A DNA stretch of 64,000 nt from Lytechinus variegatus (taxonomy: Eukaryota; Echinodermata; Echinoidea; Temnopleuroida; Toxopneustidae). This document shows, in pieces, positions 20,101 to 28,175 of this stretch; the first letter of the stretch is position 1; each line of letters starts with the position of its first letter. The stretch is taken from NCBI RefSeq assembly GCF_018143015.1, contig NC_054752.1, positions 1,178,001-1,242,000 of the forward strand, read 5' to 3'. The notes below the pieces were generated by a model, which had not been told where the DNA came from, did not search any database, and worked only from the letters and a program-made list of their open reading frames with translations. The position numbers and the translations under genes were made by a program.

Positions 20101-22591
20101 GAAATATAATACTCAAACCTTAGACAAGTTATTCTGATGGCTGAGCGGTTGAAAGGATTAAGTCGGATGGCCGTCGGTTCGATGCGGTATATCTAACAAA
20201 AAATTATAAATTGTTCGCTGCAGCTTTGGGGCCAATTAGGCGTATATACTTACCACAATGTAGAATTGTAACAGGGTCTCGGCTAAACATGCGGGGGTGG
20301 GGGCATAAACCATAGCATTTTTATGACCCCAACAAAAATAAAATAAATAAATAAAAAGGGAAAAGATGAGAGAAATGGTGAAATGTGATATGATTCACTG
20401 AATATCATGTTAAAACTGACACAAAGTTATATTTTGTTGTTATTTTTCATCTTCATCAGTGCCATCACTATCATGACTATTATTTAAATTCCTTTTTTAC
20501 CAGTGTGATGACAACATAAATATGTTGACAGCGTCAAAGTACAAGCTATTAGCTTCTATTGCTGAGATGGATGGCAAGCAAAGACCAGTTAGTGGAATGG
20601 CTCAATTCATACGAATTAATAAAGATAAACAGGTGAGCCATAACAAACTACTCTCACTGTTATTATATCATTCAGTAGTAACTACCATGGTAACTTGATC
20701 GTCAGCCAATGATCATGGAAGAGTTATGACAACAGGTCATTAGCAACCATGACGCTGGTATTACAAAATAATATTTTGTACATTTATATTGTGTGTAGTC
20801 GCCCTGCATTTCTGATGCGAAGTTCTGTTCAAGTTTGAGTTTGTTGTTGTTGTTGTTGATGATACAATATTTCACGCCATATATCACCCCGGTAACAATA
20901 TTGGAACTGCCTGCCTAGTGACTTACTTTGAAAATAACACTATACCTATTTTCTATTCAAAGACTATGACCAGAGTATGACTAAGTAAAAGGAGAGTAAA
21001 CAAAAATATCGTTGATGATATATCTTTATTTCCTTTTAGGGGACAACAGTTTCAACCCTCCATTACCCCCGCACCAACGCCCCAGAGCCGAAGTCGACAC
21101 GTAACATCTCCGCAGTACCATCTTTGGCGATCGTTACTGTTGCCGCTGCTGCTCCAGTCGCTGCTGCAGCTCCTGGTCCACCAGGAGCCGTAGCAGCCTC
21201 TGCTGTGGTAGCGGAGAAGGCTCCCGCTCCTGTGCCTCCTGCTGGAGCTACTGCGGCTCCACCACCACCTCCACCAGCCTACCAAGAGTCAGGTGAGATG
21301 ATAATCATCCCCTTCATGTGCGCCGATTTTCGTGGTTATGGTCATTCTAGAATGTCTATGGGGGCGGGGTGCAAGACGATCACATCAATCTGCCCCTTTC
21401 CAAAGTCCTCCTACCTCTAATTAATATCCATTGTAACGATTTTATAAGTATTTTACGAGAAGAGATGTCAGCTCCCCTGCAACACATTTAATGACAAAAG
21501 ACCAAGCATCTTCTTTGCTGTACTCATACACAAGCTCGCTATGAATTAATTATGTCTTTTCCAACAAAATAAATGTATAAGGTTCATCTACCATAAAGTC
21601 TTCGTCGTAGTTGAAAGCTTATCAATCTCTAACCTTTACTTTTAATAAACTTTTTTCTCCTGTAGACACGACAAGGGTGCTTGGACAGTGCACTGCCATT
21701 TATGACTTTGACGCCACGGATGAGGATCAAATTGATATTAAAGAAGGTATAAAAGGAAACCGTAAAGGTTGCCATATTAGGGTTTTTTCGCTCCACAACG
21801 CTGATTCAAGAACATAGATAATATATTGTCAAATGCACTTCATGACAATGAATTACCAAGATGTTTCGTCCAAAATTGATGGTCATCGTCGGCTACTGCT
21901 CGACAAACAGCGTAATATTTGCATTTTTTCGTCAGCTTCAAAACATAGGACAAAACAGCTGTTACAGTCCAATTATTTTTGACAAAGACCTCTCAACGAT
22001 TGGGCTTATTCAAAGTAATTTTGGCTGTGTTTGTCAGCTAAAGATAGTATATTAACGAAGTGACGTACAGTATGACATGATAAAGGGAAGGCGTCGTACG
22101 AGAAACCTACCACTTTTTACATTGGTTACAGATTTTTTTCAAAATCATGATAATAAAAGAGATTAACATGATTAGAATAGTGAAAATGTGAATGTATTAT
22201 TGATGATGGGAAACTTTGGTCGACATTGGTTCACAACACGTTGTGTTTATTTTATTATTTTATTCAGTCATTTTATTTTACTAAAGGTGTCGAATATAGA
22301 ATGTTACTTAAGCACTTCATTGGTGTTATTACAACACCTTTGGTTACTTTCAGTTTTATATGCAGTCACCAATGTGTAAATGTGTTGACCGAGTTGCTTT
22401 TGGGCTTACTAAATGCGACTACATGACATTATTGTATTGATACAGGTGACGTCATCAATATTGTTGAGAAAGGTGAAGATGGTTGGTGGAAAGGTGAGAG
22501 AGGGGGTAAGATAGGTCTCTTCCCAGCTTCCTACGTCAAAGGAGATACGGACAACGACAAGGATGATGATGATGGCAACGATCAGGTGTAA
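2095..22591 (+). CDS. NOSTRIN: NOSTRIN-like F-BAR/HR1-like/SH3 adaptor protein (15 exons, 559 aa)
   Basis: Fifteen exons joined by GT-AG introns give one open frame of 560 codons including stop: 2095-2142, 5448-5533, 12485-12565, 13380-13442, 13999-14080, 14829-14891, 15656-15766, 17029-17253, 17938-18057, 19148-19256, 19725-19807, 20504-20632, 21040-21292, 21666-21746, 22446-22591. Residues about 12-290 form an F-BAR-like coiled coil (LEERAEVEIAYAKLLNKL). About 294-400 is a charged coiled region matching the HR1-like part of NOSTRIN (SKYKLLASIAEMDG). About 401-485 is an Ala/Pro linker with a six-proline run. Residues 494-544 are an SH3 domain (AIYDFDA, GWWKGE, GLFPASYV). Vertebrate NOSTRIN has 506 residues in the same order; in that family the protein binds eNOS, dynamin and N-WASP and drives membrane trafficking. 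The symbol is by resemblance; a related F-BAR/SH3 protein is possible. The start is the first of two adjacent ATGs. Confidence 0.85.
2150..2342. mobile_element. TA-flanked MITE at the exon 1 splice donor
   Basis: Terminal inverted repeats CACTCTAAATTACAGGGATT and their complement at the right end, about 28 bp and nearly perfect, flanked by TA on both sides. This fits a Tc1/mariner-type MITE. The interior is AT-rich with ATTTAAAT palindromes and no ORF. The left TA forms part of the GTGAGTA donor of exon 1. Confidence 0.85.
2815..3356. mobile_element. MITE with AAGGGGATGGTC ends
   Basis: Left end TTAAGGGGATGGTCAGGGCT; right end CAGCCTGGACCATCCCTTTC in inverted orientation. The interior includes TGATGATGTCAC and AAATGTTTCATTT-like segments typical of this dispersed family. 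No coding capacity. It lies in intron 1. Confidence 0.7.
3592..4480. repeat. 29-bp minisatellite, about 30 copies
   Basis: Tandem units of 29 bp containing ACATGGTATAAGGCATAGTC followed by AGAAGATTT. Variants differ at a few positions (GTCGGGAG, GTCAGACG, CATTGTC). Some units are short (ATAACGCAGTC). Blocks of variants recur in the same order, pointing to higher-order amplification. There are no spacers between units, so this is not a CRISPR-like array. It lies in intron 1. Confidence 0.95.
5448..5533 (+). CDS. NOSTRIN: NOSTRIN-like exon 2
   Basis: Acceptor TATCAG and donor GTAAGT, ending in phase 2. It encodes the first F-BAR helix (GYEELRKHIRESTEFTKEL). Confidence 0.9.
5606..6890 (+). pseudogene. 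Decayed LINE reverse transcriptase (CR1/L2-like)
   Basis: Fragments of a non-LTR reverse transcriptase run left to right on the + strand: VDHNLLLDLL, VLDWLSSYLQKRSQVVKIG, GVPQGSVLGP, then QYADDTQ in a different frame at about 5859-5879. After an interruption come the C-terminal pieces YTPARSLRSS and FSTAAPSLWNNLPLNLRV. Frameshifts and stops (for example after LLKTPKTR) show it is dead. The missing stretch at about 6230-6440 is filled with unrelated LINE-tail-like sequence. A Tc1-like element cuts off its 3' end at about 6894. Confidence 0.85.
6230..6420 (-). mobile_element. Probable 3' tail of another LINE, inserted in the relic
   Basis: Begins with ATTCATTCATTT-type short repeats, then ATTTCCACACTTCATAAAAAG and AC-rich sequence with no coding. 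The arrangement is like the antisense 3' UTR plus microsatellite tail seen at the 3' end of the LINE at 9268. The boundaries are guesses. Confidence 0.4.
6895..7954 (-). mobile_element. Tc1-like transposon relic with about 220-bp inverted repeats
   Basis: The left end starts TGCACTCAG after TA and the right end finishes CCGAGTG before TATA, so a TA duplication is plausible. The two ends are inverted copies for about 220 bp (TATTCCATATAGATATTTGA, CAGTCATGCATTGGTGGTTA, CAATAGCAATGTCAGTAAAA), at roughly 90 per cent identity by eye. Between them, on the minus strand at about 7331-7633, lies a piece of a Tc1-family DNA-binding domain: RARAIGMHSGQSFRQMARYF, VSPPTISNLNQRY, then the RPRATTPAEDRRF linker. 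The catalytic DDE region is gone. The left arm carries an extra copy of the CAATAGCAATGTCAGTAAAA segment near 7140. Confidence 0.85.
7331..7633 (-). pseudogene. Tc1 transposase N-terminal fragment (paired-like HTH)
   Basis: About 100 codons open on the minus strand. The segment from LSNKERARAIGM through RFRMLALRRRFV resembles the bipartite helix-turn-helix of Tc1 transposases, including the GRPRVTTPAEDR-type hook between subdomains (here RPRATTPAEDRRF). No DDE/DDD catalytic domain follows, since the element's right TIR intervenes. It is a remnant inside the TIR element. Confidence 0.75.
8029..9199. mobile_element. hAT-like non-autonomous element, CAGTGGCGTAGC ends, GCGCGAAGCGCG core
   Basis: Left end CAGTGGCGTAGCTAGGATTT; right end CCCCGTAGCTACGCCACTG. 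The flanking octamers ACTCCCTT and CTCCCCTC are only partly alike, so the target duplication is decayed. The interior repeatedly shows GAGCGCGAAGCGCGAGA and close variants. The segment 8815-8965 (GAAAGCTCGATGTCCGAGCT, TTGACTTAAAAACTTGCTCC) recurs at 47636-47800 and, inverted, at 49340-49500. No transposase ORF is visible. Confidence 0.8.
9268..11960 (-). mobile_element. 5'-truncated non-LTR retrotransposon (CR1/jockey-group LINE)
   Basis: The minus-strand element ends at about 9268 in an (AAAT)n microsatellite tail rather than poly-A, after a 330-bp 3' UTR. It carries one long ORF. The 5' end is lost within the endonuclease: the frame upstream of the ORF's first ATG meets a TGA about 60 bases further on. 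It lies in intron 2 of the NOSTRIN-like gene, antisense to it. The uninterrupted ORF indicates a recent insertion. Confidence 0.85.
9597..11957 (-). CDS. LINE endonuclease(partial)/reverse transcriptase ORF, 786 codons
   Basis: The N-terminal 60 residues keep the end of an apurinic-type endonuclease (IIDLIYSTDID, SFSDHYMIFTVYG). A connector of about 230 residues follows, then a complete reverse transcriptase: PIPKGGDSATLKNYRPVSIL, GFRPKHSCETALLC, AFIDLRRAFDTVNHSLLLDK (first catalytic Asp), GVPQGSILAPILFTLFINDL, and MYADDTTI with the YADD box near residue 504. The C-terminal region FVTGPLHWNKLPEHLRFIEN is typical of CR1/L2/Crack-like elements. The product would copy its own RNA at a nicked target site. 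The first 150 or so endonuclease residues are missing, so it cannot be autonomous. The ATG used here is internal, not the native start. The precise clade is uncertain. Confidence 0.85.
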   Translation of the reverse strand: MKLETFIGGVWHFIRIIDLIYSTDIDNHSMNGVIKTSFSDHYMIFTVYGDTDINQKENIIEWRDFKGFEFSEFQSLLSQVHFEDVYQCEDVNCAWDIWYKPLMEIINKCAPYKRKRIRNKACPWVTGDVIALMNTRDYLHEKAIKLSSSYLWNQYKRYRNLVTRELNKLKKSYITSLLDVKSGNANALWDVMRRLTKKKQPKNMTLNVNDAEISDLKEIVELFKTYFIDSVQELTNNFEQSVENSEECEHINEENSEKQIKSDLFNFSIISIDFVIKEIKSYSCKKATGYDELSIKILNYICDIPCVIGSLVYILNLSLKSSVYPDAWKIVRVQPIPKGGDSATLKNYRPVSILPILSKIIERAVYLNVFDYISQKDYLYKNQFGFRPKHSCETALLCMVNQWSENVDKGHLNGIAFIDLRRAFDTVNHSLLLDKLYQYGFSPNVIKWFDSYLKNRQQYVSLGKEKSTLRNIKMGVPQGSILAPILFTLFINDLPNAIPNGTVYMYADDTTISVLGGSKQEVELKLSKALRDLDSWLDKNKLILNSDKTKTMLLGSKQKLRTLDSNMLSIVLNGCQLECVNEYKCLGVIIDNNLDFKKHVDSIALIVKQKLGTIRRCKQYFDKAQLNKLYWAFVMPHIMYCCTVWSGRSEINHSKLERLHKRAAYMVSNFSWETPSEQIFKILSWPKIRNVFFRASCLMVHKCLHEAAPQVLCDKFIYIEKVSSRTTRNTNKMIIRVPYARTTFYQKSFFVTGPLHWNKLPEHLRFIENIKQFKQEMAKWEKTFNM
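12485..12565 (+). CDS. NOSTRIN: NOSTRIN-like exon 3
   Basis: Acceptor TTTTTTACAG and donor GTAAG, phase 2 to phase 2. It carries the diagnostic F-BAR stretch EVEIAYAKLLNKL, comparable to LEISYAKGLQKL of vertebrate NOSTRIN. Confidence 0.92.
12685..12875. repeat. GAT/GAC-rich microsatellite
   Basis: Dense GATGAT, GACGAT and GTTGAT repeats ending in a run of about nine GAT units, in intron 3. Confidence 0.85.
13380..13442 (+). CDS. NOSTRIN: NOSTRIN-like exon 4
   Basis: Acceptor ACTATTAG and donor GTAAGT, phase 2 to phase 2. It encodes TLCAAWSILCGQFDAEATIH, the second F-BAR helix. Confidence 0.9.
13999..14080 (+). CDS. NOSTRIN: NOSTRIN-like exon 5
   Basis: Acceptor TTATACAG and donor GTATGT, ending in phase 0. 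It encodes the conserved helix AAETIMKDIQKPLKKMSEQQ. Confidence 0.9.
14829..14891 (+). CDS. NOSTRIN: NOSTRIN-like exon 6
   Basis: Acceptor TTTTCTAG and donor GTAACA, phase 0 at both ends. It encodes FEAPVDKAVKSMNDSRAELM, aligning with the EVEKTANL region of NOSTRIN. Confidence 0.9.
15185..15295 (+). mobile_element. SINE-like repeat fragment (CACCTGGGTCGAGTG family)
   Basis: Contains ACCTGGGTCGAGTGCACAAC, GGGTCAATT and ATTACGCCGAGGATGAGATT followed by ATTCGAA, which resembles the B-box part of a tRNA-derived SINE. Related copies are at about 19930-20000 and 28060-28170. Degenerate; ends not clear. Confidence 0.5.
15656..15766 (+). CDS. NOSTRIN: NOSTRIN-like exon 7
   Basis: Acceptor TTATTACAG and donor GTAAGC, phase 0 at both ends. 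A Lys/Ser/Asn-rich 37-residue segment (KRKSVYSKSKD, KPLSDKEISK), probably the mobile loop between F-BAR helices. Confidence 0.88.
15954..16275. mobile_element. Fragment of the TCTCACCTGC / GGTCATTTAGG element
   Basis: Begins with GTCTCGCCTGCATAGCAGAG and GCGCCGCTTTTTCGACGGCG, matching the left end of the fuller copy at 23819. It then shows AGGTTAAC and TTTAGGGTCAACGAACTTAG. Only about the first two internal units are present. Confidence 0.7.
16294..16456. mobile_element. Hairpin MITE (GTCCGTTTCATAAAGGAC ends)
   Basis: About 65-bp inverted arms surround a short loop. The left arm carries TGTTGCAACTTTGCCATTAT and the right arm ATAATGGCATGCAAAGTTAC, with CCATGGTAAC near the turn. A decayed second copy is at 35762-35915. 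It lies in intron 7. Confidence 0.75.
17029..17253 (+). CDS. NOSTRIN: NOSTRIN-like exon 8
   Basis: The largest F-BAR exon: 75 codons, phase 0 at both ends, acceptor TTGGCAG, donor GTGAGC. It encodes a long helix with EQEYVKQLMLAEKTRQDHE and QKLEIERINQQKSLLNLY. The latter matches the LELEKERIQLLCNNLNQY segment of NOSTRIN. Confidence 0.93.
17938..18057 (+). CDS. NOSTRIN: NOSTRIN-like exon 9
   Basis: 40 codons, phase 0 at both ends, donor GTAAGT. The acceptor AACAG at 17937 was chosen because it gives CCDQINSALSAV in frame, matching CHTQIHCAISKI of NOSTRIN. The next AAACAG, 18 bases downstream in the sequence, would put a stop in frame within 10 codons. Confidence 0.82.
19148..19256 (+). CDS. 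NOSTRIN: NOSTRIN-like exon 10
   Basis: Acceptor TTTTTTCCAG and donor GTAAGT, phase 0 to phase 1. Encodes a charged helix (SLNQRKTYVARQIKLIDNEI, EEKKRDG) where NOSTRIN has its HR1-like coiled coil. Confidence 0.9.
19725..19807 (+). CDS. NOSTRIN: NOSTRIN-like exon 11
   Basis: Acceptor TTGTTTCAG and donor GTGAGT, phase 1 to phase 0. Encodes a polar segment (SRNQKNSSVKSTKGVQTG) followed by IHIQIMH. No recognisable motif of its own. Confidence 0.82.
19930..20190. mobile_element. tRNA-derived SINE fragments
   Basis: CTTCCTACCGGGTACCAATT and TTCACCTGAGTGG mark the same family as 28060-28170. On the minus strand, GGTCCGGGGTTCGGACCCC near 20030-20060 looks like a tRNA T-arm/B box. A second tRNA-like piece, GGCTGAGCGGTTGAAAGG, lies near 20140. 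None folds into a complete tRNA. Confidence 0.5.
20504..20632 (+). CDS. NOSTRIN: NOSTRIN-like exon 12
   Basis: Acceptor TTTACCAG and donor GTGAGC, phase 0 at both ends. DDNINMLTASKYKLLASIAE matches the NNLKLDLLEANSYKLSSMLAE stretch of NOSTRIN, the best link to that protein outside the F-BAR and SH3 domains. Confidence 0.9.
21040..21292 (+). CDS. NOSTRIN: NOSTRIN-like exon 13 (Ala/Pro-rich linker)
   Basis: Acceptor CCTTTTAG and donor GTGAGA, phase 0 to phase 1. Encodes a low-complexity Ala/Pro/Val linker ending in six prolines (residues 474-479) then AYQES. It is much more GC-rich than neighbouring exons. The proline run could serve as an SH3 or profilin ligand, which is inference. Confidence 0.85.
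21666..21746 (+). CDS. NOSTRIN: NOSTRIN-like exon 14 (SH3 first half)
   Basis: Acceptor CTCCTGTAG and donor GTATAA, phase 1 at both ends. Encodes the start of the SH3 domain: AIYDFDATDEDQIDIKEG, with the ALYDF-type motif and RT-loop acidic residues. Confidence 0.92.
22446..22591 (+). CDS. NOSTRIN: NOSTRIN-like exon 15 (SH3 second half, stop)
   Basis: Acceptor TTGATACAG. Encodes GDVINIVEKGEDGWWKGERG then GLFPASYV, completing SH3 with its paired tryptophans and the ALYDF partner residues, and ends in an acidic tail (NDKDDDDGNDQV) before TAA at 22589. Confidence 0.94.
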
Positions 22592-23520
22592 CCGATGTCC
22601 TTATTGCTAAAGCCTTAAAGGGATACTTCAAACTATGGTGATTTTAACAGATAGAGTAAAATCGGACAAACACACTGAAAATTCCATTAGAATTAGACAA
22701 GGAACGACAAAGTTGTAACACGGGTTTTACTTAATATGTCCTAATGAATATGAATGACAGAGCTGATAACGTCATATCCCCACTAATCATGCTAAAAAAG
22801 TGTGTTTTATTTTTATACGAAATTATTTTAATTCAGATATTCTGCTCCAATGGTGAAAATGTGATTTACTTATGATTTTCTTTGTTAGATGACCATTGTT
22901 AATAACACACTCGTATGAAAACATGAAATAATTTTGATTGCATTTTGTAAACTTAAATATTTAATATCTTTAATTTTACTCTATCATATGATAATTTTAG
23001 TTGGGAGTAACCCTGTATAAGGAGCGAGGTTGGATCAAGTGAGCTCTGATCCTTCTACGACCAACGACTTTCTTAAATACCTTATATTTTATGGTTATGG
23101 GCTGGCCAGTGTCAAGTAATTAATGGAATTATATTGTTGGTATATCCGTAGGTTCAAGAGAAAAAAAATGTCAAAATGTAGTAAACCAGTAAAGGTTTAG
23201 CATTGCATGAAGAACAATTTATAAATAAAATTGTTTCGAATGATGCTATGTATAACAGAAAGTATAAAACATTTGAAATATGAGTATAAATAATATGTAT
23301 ATCATTATATCAGACGCGATGCCAACCACTGGGATTTTCAAGTAGATGGGGGGGGGGCATGGTACAAAAGTGAAGAAAAATGAGGAGCAAGAAGTGTCAT
23401 CAAAGAAATGTATAAAAAGAGATGTTTGGTCCAATCAATGTATTTAAAAAAAAGTGGAGATTACGTGAACATTTAATGCATTATTTATTGCATGAGCAAT
23501 TTATTGACTGTTTTAATAAA
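22592..23520 (+). other. NOSTRIN-like 3' UTR with candidate poly(A) signals
   Basis: AATAAA hexamers occur at about 23224 and 23515, the likely ends of the transcript. The first 400 bases are occupied by a MITE-like repeat, so the UTR itself is probably transposon-derived in part. No further exon is seen. Confidence 0.45.
22617..23015. mobile_element. MITE-like repeat in the 3' UTR
   Basis: Starts AAAGGGATACTTCAAACTAT and ends AGTTGGGAGTAACCCTGTAT. The interior CTGATAACGTCATATCCCCA is shared in style with the element at 2815 (TGATGTCACATCCCCAC). The ends are only weakly inverted, so this is a probable decayed member of the same group. Confidence 0.5.
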
Positions 23521-23818
23521 GAGTTTTGCGCACTTAATTAAGCATGTTAAGCCCCAGCGCATTATGCGATCCAACGCGAGCCGATTCTATAATAAATCGT
23601 ATTTTTCAATAAATGTGAAAGTTCCAAGAAGTGAAAATTTTGCATTATTTTAGGAATGATAAAATCATAATTTTGCTTTGCGGCAAGTCCTGTGGTCGGT
23701 TTCAAGTTGCAGCCGATGATGACGTCATATGGATTTGAATTTGCTTGTATTCCTACATGAAAGTTCGAACTAGACTGAATTTCAAATTCAGCTTACTACT
23801 ACTCTGATCGTTTTTATT

Positions 23819-24887
23819 GTCTCACCTGCGAAGCAGAGTGAGACTATAGGCGCCGCTTTTCTGACGGCGTCAACATCAAATCTTAACCTGAGGTTAAGTT
23901 TTTGAAATGACGTCATAACTTAGAAAGTCTATGGACTTAGTTAATAAAACTTGGCCATAAGGTTAATCAAGTATTACTGAACATCCTATTAGAGTTTCAT
24001 GTCACATGACTAAGATCAAAGGTCATTTAGGGTCAATGAACTTAGACCATGTTGGAGGATCAACATCGAAATCTTAACCTGAGGTTAAGTTTTTGAAATG
24101 TCATCATAACTTAGAAAATATATGGACCTAGTTCATGAAACTTGGACATAAGGTTAATCAAGTATCACTGAACATCCTGCATGAGTTTCACGTCACATGT
24201 CCAAGGTCAAAGGTCATTTAGGGTCAATGAACTTTGGCCGAATTGCGGATATCTGTTGAATTCCCATCATAACTTTGAAAGTTTATGGATCTGATTCATG
24301 AAACTTGGACATAATAGTAATCAAGAATCACTGAACATTTTGTGCAAGTTTCAGGTCTCATGATTGAGGTCAAAGGTCATTTAGGGTCAATGAACTTTGG
24401 CCGAATTGGGGGTATCTGTTGAATTACCATCATAACTTTGAAAGTTTATTGGTCTAGTTCATTAAACTTGGATATTATAGTAATCAAGTATCTCTGAACA
24501 TCCTGTGCGCATTTCAGGTCACATGACCAAGGTCAAAGGTCAATGAACTTTGGCCGAACTGGGTGTATCTGTTGAATTACCATCATAACTTTGAAAGTTT
24601 ATGGATCTGATTCATGAAACTTGTACATAAGGGTAATCAAGTATCACTGAACATCCTGTGCGAGTTTCAGGTCACATGATCAAGGTCAAAGGTCATTTAA
24701 GGTCAATGAACTTTGGCCATGTTGGGGTTTTATGTTGAATAACCATCATATCTCTGTAAGTTTATTGGTCTAGTTCATAAAAAGTGGACATAAGAGTAAC
24801 CATGTATCACTGAACATCTTGTGCGAGTTAGAGTAGTATTCAAAGTCAGCACTGCTGGTATATTGAACCGCATGATGCAGGTGAGAC
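23819..24887. mobile_element. TIR element with five internal ~150-190-bp repeats
   Basis: Short inverted ends: GTCTCACCTGCGAAGCAGAG at the left and GCAGGTGAGAC at the right. Inside, GTCAAAGGTCATTTAGGGTC or a close variant recurs near 24014, 24205, 24369, 24532 and 24684, each within a longer unit that also has ATCACTGAACATCCTGTGCG and CATCATAACTTTGAAAG. It has no ORF. This family is widespread in marine invertebrate genomes, and a fragment lies at 15954. Confidence 0.8.
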
Positions 24888-26837
24888 GGCCAGAGGCATT
24901 CCACTTGTTTTATTGGTTGGAATGTTCAAGTGTCATTATAATTTCTCTGAAGTTCGGATCGCAACGAATCGCATTGTGTGCGCCTGATTTTGTATAGCAT
25001 ATTTATTTCTTATCATGCTTATTTTTCAGTGTTATTATGCACATGCATAATATTAATACCCACTAATTTTTTTTCTTCTGATTTCAAGGTGGATCCGTAC
25101 TTTCAAACATTGTTGGAATCCCTCATTTTTTTTATACTTTAAAATGTTAATCCATTAATTTATATCTGATTTATATAACTTTTATTACTTCGTATCATGT
25201 TTTAATGGAAACGAAATAAAGAACTGAATTTAATAGTATCAGCGATATGAGAAGAGAAAAAAATAATTTATGTTTGAACTCTAGGAGAAATTTGAATCAA
25301 GGAAATCAGATAGCCACGTTATTGATCTTTTTCTTATCATAAAATTGTCAAACTTTGACCTAGTTATATAGGAAAACTATTTCAGAGAAACGTAGGCCCT
25401 ACGGCTTATTTTGCAATCATTTCATTTGTTTTTACATTATCCGATTAAAAACGTGATGCTTAGTGAGTTCTCTATATCGAATTGAACTGAGCATACTATT
25501 CAACCAAATGTCATGGATTGCTCTTCATGTTTAAAACTTTTGAAATATTTGGGAATGGGAAAGGGGTCTCAATGGATGTGCTGGTATTCTACAGAGCTTT
25601 TATAGGATATAATCATTATCCAATCCTTTATCACGCTCGTCAGAGATTGCACAACGTCTTTGGAAGTGGGAAGGGGAGGGAGGGATACTCTCTTACCATC
25701 CCACCACCCCGGTTCGACACGGCAACTGATCATAGTGACCGTTTTACTTATATGCATCATTTTATTTCAGTTATTCATTTCCATTCTATAACATAATATG
25801 ACACTGCTAATTACTGTTGTGCTCAAAAAGGTGTATTAAAGATAAGTAACACGCATGTCGTATACATGATGATAAATATATCATGTAGGCTTTTATAATA
25901 TTCATCAGCGTCACCCATTTTTTCCTTTGAATTAATGTTGTTTACATTAAATACCACCCCCCAAATAAAAACAGCAAGGTGTGTCTTGGTTTATTTGTTT
26001 TAGAATAGTGCTATTGAGAATTCAAGTACAATCTTATTTTATTAAATCTTTATTTTATTTTCCACCCCGACAAAAGGCACATCATATTCGGTATGCAAAT
26101 GACGAGACTGATGACGTCATCTGCTCACTATTTCTTTTGTATTTTATCATATGAGATATGGAATATTCTAATTTTGTCATCATTGTCAAGTGAAACAGTG
26201 TTTAAGTCAAGTCGGTCCCTATGGTCAAATTTGTAAAAAATCAAATATCGTATAATTCAAACAATATACGACAAAGAAATAGTGAATGATGGATATTATC
26301 GACTGACTCATTTGCATATCACTGAGTTGTGCATGTCACTGTTTTGTGAAAAATAAGCGAAACTTTAAAATGGCCTAAATTTCTTATCATACATCCGATT
26401 TTGATGAAATGTTCAGTGTTATGCTAGTCTGATTTTTCTATTCTTAATTCTTGAAATCAATAACTATAATGAACAACACGAAAAAATCCAAAACTGCATA
26501 CTTTTTTATTAAAAGTAGGGGCCTATATGTGCATATCAAAAATGTTTACACTTTACACAAAAAGCCTGTAAAATCCACATTTTAACATTGGTGCAAATGA
26601 CGATATAGCTGTCTAAAATTCGGCTTGCGTGATCACCACTTATCAGTACTTTTGAAAAGTTAGTGAAAAATGACTTGCGCAGAACTTTGAAATAGTTGTG
26701 CGAATAAATGCAGACCTTCATCAGGAAGAACACTTGGAATTTAGATAGTAAAATTGATTTTAAGATATATTTTACCTTTTCAACTTGTTTCCTTCCCAAA
26801 ACACTTCGAAGAGAAATGTAAGCCCAAGTGCCCGGGG

Positions 26838-26960
26838 GCACTTACATTGAGGAGTGGATACCATGCGCGACCAAAAAACACACGTCAAAAAGGTGTCTTT
26901 TTCACGATAGGACACGTTACGTACGTAACGTGATAAGGGTGTCAAAATGACGAAATTAAT
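26838..26960. repeat. Dispersed repeat with ACGTTACGTACGTAACGT palindrome
   Basis: Contains GAGTGGATACCATGCGCGAC, AAGGTGTCTTTTTCACGATA and a perfect 18-bp palindrome near 26915. This matches a dispersed repeat style known from sea urchin genomes (recognition by memory). No coding. Confidence 0.5.
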
Positions 26961-26974
26961 GAAAATAATCTATT

Positions 26975-27830
26975 TTGCTAGAAAAGAAGGGAGAAAAGGG
27001 AAAAGCGAAGGGAGAAAAGGGAAGGAGGGTACAGCTTTATTGTTTTTTCTTTCTTTTTTGTCAAAAGAATAAAAACCTAAACGAGATGTTCTTCTCTCTC
27101 TTCATACAAAATTTTGCTTCCGCTCTCCGCGCGGGAAATAATGATCAAAATGCCTTTCCCTTTTGTTTCCAATACCTTTTTTCTACTCCGTTTTTCTCCT
27201 TCCCGGCCATGGGAATCGCATTCTTGCCAGAAATTATAAAGTATACAAGGGTGTGAAGAGTATGAGAAGTATTTTTTTTTTAAATTTCGGCTCTTCTGTT
27301 CAGAGCGGGTAAAGTTTTATACCGTCACTCGATCCCGAAGTCCCAAATTTCTTCCGCTTTTAAGAACGCATTTTTTTGCAAAGTTCTGCTCAAAGGGGAA
27401 GCATTGAATTAATGCCGTGCTATATGCAAACGTTGGTACGATGAAACTTTATTCTAAATTTATATCGATGCACATCCATCTCCTGTCCTTTTTGCGCCAT
27501 TGATTTGAAATTTTGAATATCACAGAAGGAAGCTCTTAATATTATGAGCGAAATTACACAGCTTTTTTCTTCCAAAATAACTCACAGAAGTTTCCGTGGC
27601 GCGTACATGGGAAAGGAAAAGTCGCTCTTCAAGCTTGCATCATCCGGAAATCATCCCTTTCTCATTTTGAGCTACATTTTTCTTCGTATTATCTATAGAA
27701 ATATCAAAATTAGAGCAGGTTAAGTTTCAAAGAAATTCATAAGATTCAGAGCTTCAAGCCATTCGCGGGAAGAAATATTTCCTCCCTGCATATACCCGCT
27801 TCTATACTCTGTTTTACGAGTTAAAGAAAT
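26975..27830. mobile_element. Direct copy of the CGCGTAGCC-type element, ends lost
   Basis: Parallels 31690-32600 in order: AAGGGAGAAAAGGGAA-type tract, TTTTGCTTCCGC, then CGGGTAAA and CCGTCAC, then CATCTCCTGTCC and TTTGCGCCATTGA, then AATATTTCCTCCCTGCATAT. Similarity is patchy, implying an old copy. Clear terminal inverted repeats were not found here. Confidence 0.6.
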
Positions 27831-28039
27831 GTAATGTGGATATAAAGTTTATACAACCTAATCTAATGCATGTAATGTGACTAAGGTAGGCATTTTATAC
27901 CACTTTTGTTCTCAATTTCTTTTTATAAAACGTCTTAGCTTACGCGCTTTGAAAAATGATATAGGGTATTTATATTGCGCACATATCCACCTTGTTAGGT
28001 GTTCAATGCGCTCCTATATTACCCGGCTATATAAGCTAG

Positions 28040-28175
28040 GTGTTCATAGCGCACAGCTTCTTGAGGATTTACTTCCTACCGGTACCCATTTACTTCACCT
28101 GGGTTGAGTGCAGCATGTTGTGGATCAGTTTCTTGCTGAAGGAAATTACGCCATTGCTGGGATTCGAAAATATAA
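28040..28175 (+). mobile_element. SINE-like fragment (CTTCCTACCGGTACCC)
   Basis: ACTTCCTACCGGTACCCATT, CACCTGGGTTGAGTGCAGCA, GAAGGAAATTACGCCATTGC and GGGATTCGAA, ordered as in the other two copies. The last piece resembles a tRNA T-loop. Orientation is assigned by analogy. Confidence 0.55.

Noticed and set aside
20104..20190. A tRNA-Ser or tRNA-Leu gene
   Set aside because: The GGCTGAGCGGTTGAAAGG start is A-box-like, but no acceptor stem, anticodon arm or T arm pairs properly. A SINE fragment is more likely.
21052..21285. 77-codon minus-strand ORF rich in Trp, Ser and Arg
   Set aside because: It is antisense to the Ala/Pro linker exon of the NOSTRIN-like gene, whose frame and splice sites are well supported.
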